Positions 60,992-64,000 of a stretch of 64,000 nt of DNA are shown here, one piece after another; positions within the stretch are counted from its first letter, which is position 1, and each line of letters opens with the position of its first letter. Origin of the DNA: Paraburkholderia xenovorans LB400 (lineage in GTDB: Bacteria; Pseudomonadota; Gammaproteobacteria; Burkholderiales; Burkholderiaceae). The translations under genes and the position numbers were made by a program. The notes beneath the pieces were generated by a model. That model did no database searches. It was not told the origin of the DNA and saw nothing but the letters and a program-made list of their open reading frames with translations. The DNA is taken from NCBI RefSeq assembly GCF_000013645.1, contig NC_007952.1, positions 1,426,001 through 1,490,000 on the forward strand, written 5' to 3'.

Positions 60992-61171
60992 AGGGTGACA
61001 CGGCGCAATGTGGTCCACCTTAACGCACGTGGCGAAGAGCCGCAATCAAAGGGTGTGTTGCCCACGGTGCGAAGCGGCTCGCATGATGCGCTGACCGCTA
61101 TGTGGGTTGTTCTGCCGGGCGGCTCGGGCACGTCGGATCAGCGTGCGCGGCGCCGGCAGGGGATTGAGGCG

Positions 61172-61453
61172 TCAGTCCTCGACGCACTCCAGCAGTTCAG
61201 CGCAAATCATGGCGGAAGCATTCGAGGGAGCCGGCCGTTCCGCCGGTTTGAACACCGCGTCGCCGCGGCGAATCTTGCGGCGCGATACCGCGCAGGTTCC
61301 GGACGTGTGCGCCGATCTGCGCCGCCACCGTTGCTCACCGTAGTGACATCGTCCCGGCTCGACCCAGCGAATCACCAGCGTCGTGTCGGAGCGCTCGAGA
61401 ATTTCGATGCGTACGCCATTGGCACCGTCCAGGGGGATGGACTCTAAGGTCAT
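61172..61453 (-). CDS. DUF3331-domain protein
   Basis: A 93-residue protein of the DUF3331 family, which is common in Burkholderia. Typical features are ILERSDTTLVIRWVEPGRCHYGEQRW, SGTCAVSRRKIRRGDAVFKP, and a cysteine near the end (MICAELLECVED). The family resembles a small zinc- or nucleic-acid-binding beta domain, but no function is known to me. I chose the ATG at 61453 because upstream sequence is not conserved. It lies between nrdJ and the AI-2E-type transporter gene, transcribed with nrdJ but probably separately. Confidence 0.8.
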   Translation of the reverse strand: MTLESIPLDGANGVRIEILERSDTTLVIRWVEPGRCHYGEQRWRRRSAHTSGTCAVSRRKIRRGDAVFKPAERPAPSNASAMICAELLECVED

Positions 61454-61826
61454 CGTCGTCGGCTCCGTATTGTGTGGTGTGCCGAATGTAGTCCTGCGCG
61501 CCCCGGATAGCCATTGTGTCGTCGTTGAAACACTGTTCTTGAAACAGCAACAATTAAACTTGACATTCGACCCATGCCGATAAGACGGGGCTTTGCGCGT
61601 CACGACAGCGGGCAAACGGGAATAGGCCGGATTTTTGCAACGCAGTGTTGTACGCAGTGATACAAGGGCGGTGCCAGCAAAGGGCGCCGGCGCTTCCTTT
61701 AATATGTGGTTATTGATGAGCGACCGTGCAACGCCAGTGTAGCGGTTTTGCATTTTTCCGGTCGGCTCGCACACGCCCGAAGGAAGTCCCCATAAGGGAC
61801 GTCTTTCCAGAACCATAAGAGCTCAC
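61454..61826. promoter_or_regulatory. divergent intergenic region
   Basis: This 373-bp stretch separates the DUF3331 and PerM-type genes. It must contain both promoters. TTGACA at 61560 is a plausible -35 for the right-hand gene, but no good -10 with 16-18-bp spacing follows. No gene seen. Confidence 0.3.
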
Positions 61827-62909
61827 ATGATTTCATCCCCGCCCGTTGCACCTCCCGAACCGCCGGATGCGCCGGACCGTCTGAAAAAGCAGAAAACGGC
61901 CTCGCTCGCGCTTTACATCGGACTGGTGCTGCTGGCGTTGTGGGTGGTGCGCGATTTCATCGCGGTGGTGGCGTGGGCCGGCGTGATCGCGATTGCGCTG
62001 TGGCCGCTGTTGCGCAAGGTCGAGGGCAACCGCTGGTTCACCGGCCGCACGACGCTGATCGCCGCGGTGCTGACGTTGCTGATCGCATTGCTGGTCGTGC
62101 TGCCGGTCGGCATCGGCATTGCGCAGGCGCTGCGCGAAGCGCATGACCTGAACGAGTGGTTCAAGACGGTGCAGGAAAACGGCATTCCGTTGCCGGATTT
62201 CGTCCAGCATCTGCCGTTCGGCGTGCAACAGATTTCCACGTGGTGGCAGGCCAACCTGACTCAGCCGCTGCGCGAGTCGGCCGCGATGAAAGGACTGCAC
62301 AGTCCCGCCGTGGTGACGCTCGGCCGGCACTTCGGCGCGCGCGCGGTGCATGCCGTGACGGTGTTCGCGTTCATGCTGGTCACGCTGTTCGTGATCTTCC
62401 AGGCGGGTCCGCGTTTGTCGGGGGCGCTGCTCAAAGGCATGCGGCGCGGTTTCGGCGACGACGGCGCGCAGCTTCTGCAACGCATGGCCGCGGCAGTGCG
62501 CGGCACGGTGTCGGGGCTGGTCGTGGTCGGGCTAGGCGAGGGCGCGCTGTTGGGCGTCGCCTACTTCGTGACGGGCTTGCCGCACGTTGCGCTGCTCGCG
62601 TTCGTCACCGCGATCGCGGCGATGCTGCCGTTCTGCGCGCCGCTGACCTTCGGCATCGCGGCTTTGTGGCTGTTGTCGCAAGGCTCGGTGGCGGCGGCGA
62701 TCGGCCTTGCCGTGTTCGGCGCCGTCGTGGTGTTCGTCGCCGAGCATTTCGTGCGGCCGGTGCTGATCGGCAACTCCACGCGCCTGCCGTTCCTGCTCGT
62801 GCTGTTCGGTATTCTTGGCGGCGCGGAAACGTTCGGGCTGCTCGGTATCTTTATCGGTCCCGCGCTGATGACCGTGCTGATGGTGTTGTGGACCGACCTC
62901 GTGCAATAG
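61827..62909 (+). CDS. AI-2E/PerM-family membrane transporter
   Basis: A 360-residue inner-membrane protein of the AI-2E transporter/PerM superfamily. Seven to eight hydrophobic helices are visible, including LALYIGLVLLALWVVRDFIAVVAWAGVIAIALWPLL near the start, ALHPAVVTLG-like loop, and the C-terminal PVLIGNSTRLPFLLVLFGILGGAETFGLLGIFIGPALM, which is the family signature. Substrates differ among members (autoinducer 2, Na+/H+ antiport), so no substrate is assigned. Start ATG at 61827. Confidence 0.88.
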   Translation: MISSPPVAPPEPPDAPDRLKKQKTASLALYIGLVLLALWVVRDFIAVVAWAGVIAIALWPLLRKVEGNRWFTGRTTLIAAVLTLLIALLVVLPVGIGIAQALREAHDLNEWFKTVQENGIPLPDFVQHLPFGVQQISTWWQANLTQPLRESAAMKGLHSPAVVTLGRHFGARAVHAVTVFAFMLVTLFVIFQAGPRLSGALLKGMRRGFGDDGAQLLQRMAAAVRGTVSGLVVVGLGEGALLGVAYFVTGLPHVALLAFVTAIAAMLPFCAPLTFGIAALWLLSQGSVAAAIGLAVFGAVVVFVAEHFVRPVLIGNSTRLPFLLVLFGILGGAETFGLLGIFIGPALMTVLMVLWTDLVQ

Positions 62910-62987
62910 TTGCACGGCGCTTCTCCGCGCTGCCTCGCACAGTCCGGACAGATGCCGGTTGGACGCAGGATAGACACACCTGGACCC

Positions 62988-63056
62988 CCGGACTCTTTGG
63001 AACCCTTTGGACCCTTTGGACCCTTTGGACTCTTTGGACCCTTTGGACCCGCTGGC
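62988..63056. repeat. 9-bp minisatellite
   Basis: About seven near-perfect copies of GGACCCTTT in tandem (one copy reads GGACTCTTT). It lies between the AI-2E-type transporter gene and the esterase gene. On the + strand, it would read as Gly-Pro-Phe repeats. On the other strand it continues as VQRVQR repeats. It is downstream of both convergent stops and not part of either gene. Confidence 0.85.
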
Positions 63057-63065
63057 CCCGAACCT

Positions 63066-63941
63066 TCAGGGCCGCTGATTCGACGGATGTTCCTGCGGCG
63101 GCGGCTTCACGCAGCCGAGCGTGTATTTCAGCGCGGCGGGCAGCAGCGCGCTCCAGACATCCCAGGTGTGGCCGCCGTCGATAATGCGCAGCGCCGCCGG
63201 ATTGCCCGCCAGCCTCAGGTGCGTATAGAGCGACGATACTTCGGACTGGATCGCGAGGTCGTCGTCGCCGGCGGCGATGAACATGGGCAGACGGTAGGGC
63301 CGGCTCATGTAGCGCTCCCATTGCGCCGGATAGTTGAGCTCGTGCCAGATGCCCGCGTTGAATTCGCGCTCGCCGAACACGCCCACGCGGCGTGCGGCTG
63401 ACGCGCGCGGCGGCTCGTTCGCATAGATCGCGGGGCTCAGCAGCAGCGCGCCGCAAAAGCGCTCGGGCTGCGTCATCGCATAACGCAGCGCGCCGAAGCC
63501 GCCCATCGAGACGCCGCCGATCATCCGCCCGCCGCGCTGTGTCGAGACCGCGTAGCGCGTTTCGATCTCGGGCAGCAGATTGTCGAAGAACGCCGTTTCC
63601 ATCTTCTCCTTGCGATCGACGTACCAGTCCGTGCCGCCTTGCGGCATCACGATCACGACCGGCGGCATCTCCTTGTGGTCGATCAGCGCGTCGGCCGTGG
63701 TTTGCAGATGACCTTGCGTGATCCAGTCGTTGGCATCGCCATTATTGCCGTGCAGGAGGTAGAGCACGGGAATGCGGCTGGCGTCGTGGCGGTAGCCGGT
63801 GGGCAGATAGATGGTGTAGGACCAGTCGCGGCCGAGCGCGTCCGAATAGAAGCTTCGGCTGATGACGGTGCTGGCGAGGGTCGGCGCGCTGGTGGACGCG
63901 GCGTAGAGCGCAACGAGGGCGGACTGTAGGAATAGACGCAT
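63066..63941 (-). CDS. secreted esterase (alpha/beta hydrolase, antigen-85/esterase-D type)
   Basis: A 291-residue exported hydrolase. The signal peptide (MRLFLQSALVALYAASTSAPTLA, about 23 residues) is followed by the putative esterase domain: RDWSYTIYLPTGY, PVLYLLHGNNGDANDW (oxyanion loop), GGVSMGGFGALRYA (nucleophile serine near residue 145), a late aspartate in AAGDDDLAIQSE, and catalytic histidine in GGHTWDVWSALLP. It resembles the family that includes feruloyl esterases, S-formylglutathione hydrolase and antigen 85. It may cleave acyl esters from polysaccharides or other compounds outside the cell. Start ATG at 63941. Confidence 0.92.
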   Translation of the reverse strand: MRLFLQSALVALYAASTSAPTLASTVISRSFYSDALGRDWSYTIYLPTGYRHDASRIPVLYLLHGNNGDANDWITQGHLQTTADALIDHKEMPPVVIVMPQGGTDWYVDRKEKMETAFFDNLLPEIETRYAVSTQRGGRMIGGVSMGGFGALRYAMTQPERFCGALLLSPAIYANEPPRASAARRVGVFGEREFNAGIWHELNYPAQWERYMSRPYRLPMFIAAGDDDLAIQSEVSSLYTHLRLAGNPAALRIIDGGHTWDVWSALLPAALKYTLGCVKPPPQEHPSNQRP

Positions 63942-64000
63942 GTCAGATTGGGAGGCGCGCCGCGCGGGTTGCGCGCGGCTGTCGTGCTATCGGGATCGGC

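Noticed and set aside
1..64000. CRISPR arrays, tRNA or rRNA genes
   Set aside because: No regularly spaced direct repeats with spacers, cloverleaf-type sequences or rRNA segments were seen by eye. A covariance-model scan would settle it.

Overview
The window looks like a chromosomal segment of a Burkholderiaceae bacterium, most likely Paraburkholderia or a close relative. The reasons are the high GC with strong third-position bias, a bce (cepacian)-like exopolysaccharide export operon, a DUF3331 protein, a class II NrdJ reductase, and a large inverted repeat whose arms can be read as the 'CGRKESKQRKRLT' peptide that I remember from Paraburkholderia intergenic repeats. The genus rests on these features and not on any database comparison. 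No rRNA, tRNA, CRISPR array or intact insertion sequence was seen.

Layout. 1-5 kb: the 3' part of galM, a decayed gene remnant, a LysR regulator, a 574-bp inverted-repeat element, and a zinc alcohol dehydrogenase divergent from an AraC_N-type activator. 6-10.4 kb: a Tat-exported sulfite-oxidase-fold molybdoenzyme, a cytochrome b561 and a secreted DUF5666-like protein, transcribed away from an OmpR/heavy-metal-type two-component pair. 10.4-14 kb: PhnA/YjdM-like protein, an ABM-fold protein, a double-PAS diguanylate cyclase and a D-2-hydroxyacid dehydrogenase. 14.3-19 kb: a three-gene molybdoenzyme complex resembling the cytoplasmic sulfite dehydrogenase SoeABC. 19-20.5 kb: almost gene-free.

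20.5-46.4 kb is an extended surface-polysaccharide region. It begins with two paralogous PfpI/AraC regulators on either side of galU, a divergent rfbC-like gene, a tandem pair of unknown small paralogues and a small membrane protein. Several CCAA-N4-TTGG palindromes are scattered through the non-coding DNA here. The operon then runs manC, undecaprenyl-phosphate sugar transferase, wza, wzb, wzc, GT2, a small membrane ORF, wzx, pyruvyl transferase, three GTs and a beta-helix protein. Its likely product is a pyruvylated heteropolysaccharide with mannose and glucose as precursors. No full-length Wzy polymerase is present. On the opposite strand lie rfbB and rfbA, a truncated rfbC, and an unknown secreted protein that begins where rfbC breaks off.

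46.8-58.3 kb is an amide/urea module. A LuxR-type response regulator and a very large fusion protein (NCS1 permease, cysteine cluster, histidine kinase and receiver) are divergent from urtABCDE, fmdA (formamidase/acetamidase) and fmdB. A perfect 16-bp palindrome sits in the shared intergenic region. The arrangement suggests that a transporter-like sensor controls uptake and hydrolysis of short amides or urea.

58.3-64 kb: nrdJ, a DUF3331 protein, an AI-2E/PerM-type membrane protein, a 9-bp minisatellite and a secreted esterase. Best candidates for something undescribed are the permease-kinase amide-sensing system, the repeated palindromes with the paired PfpI/AraC regulators, the tandem small paralogues, and the broken-and-duplicated rfbC.
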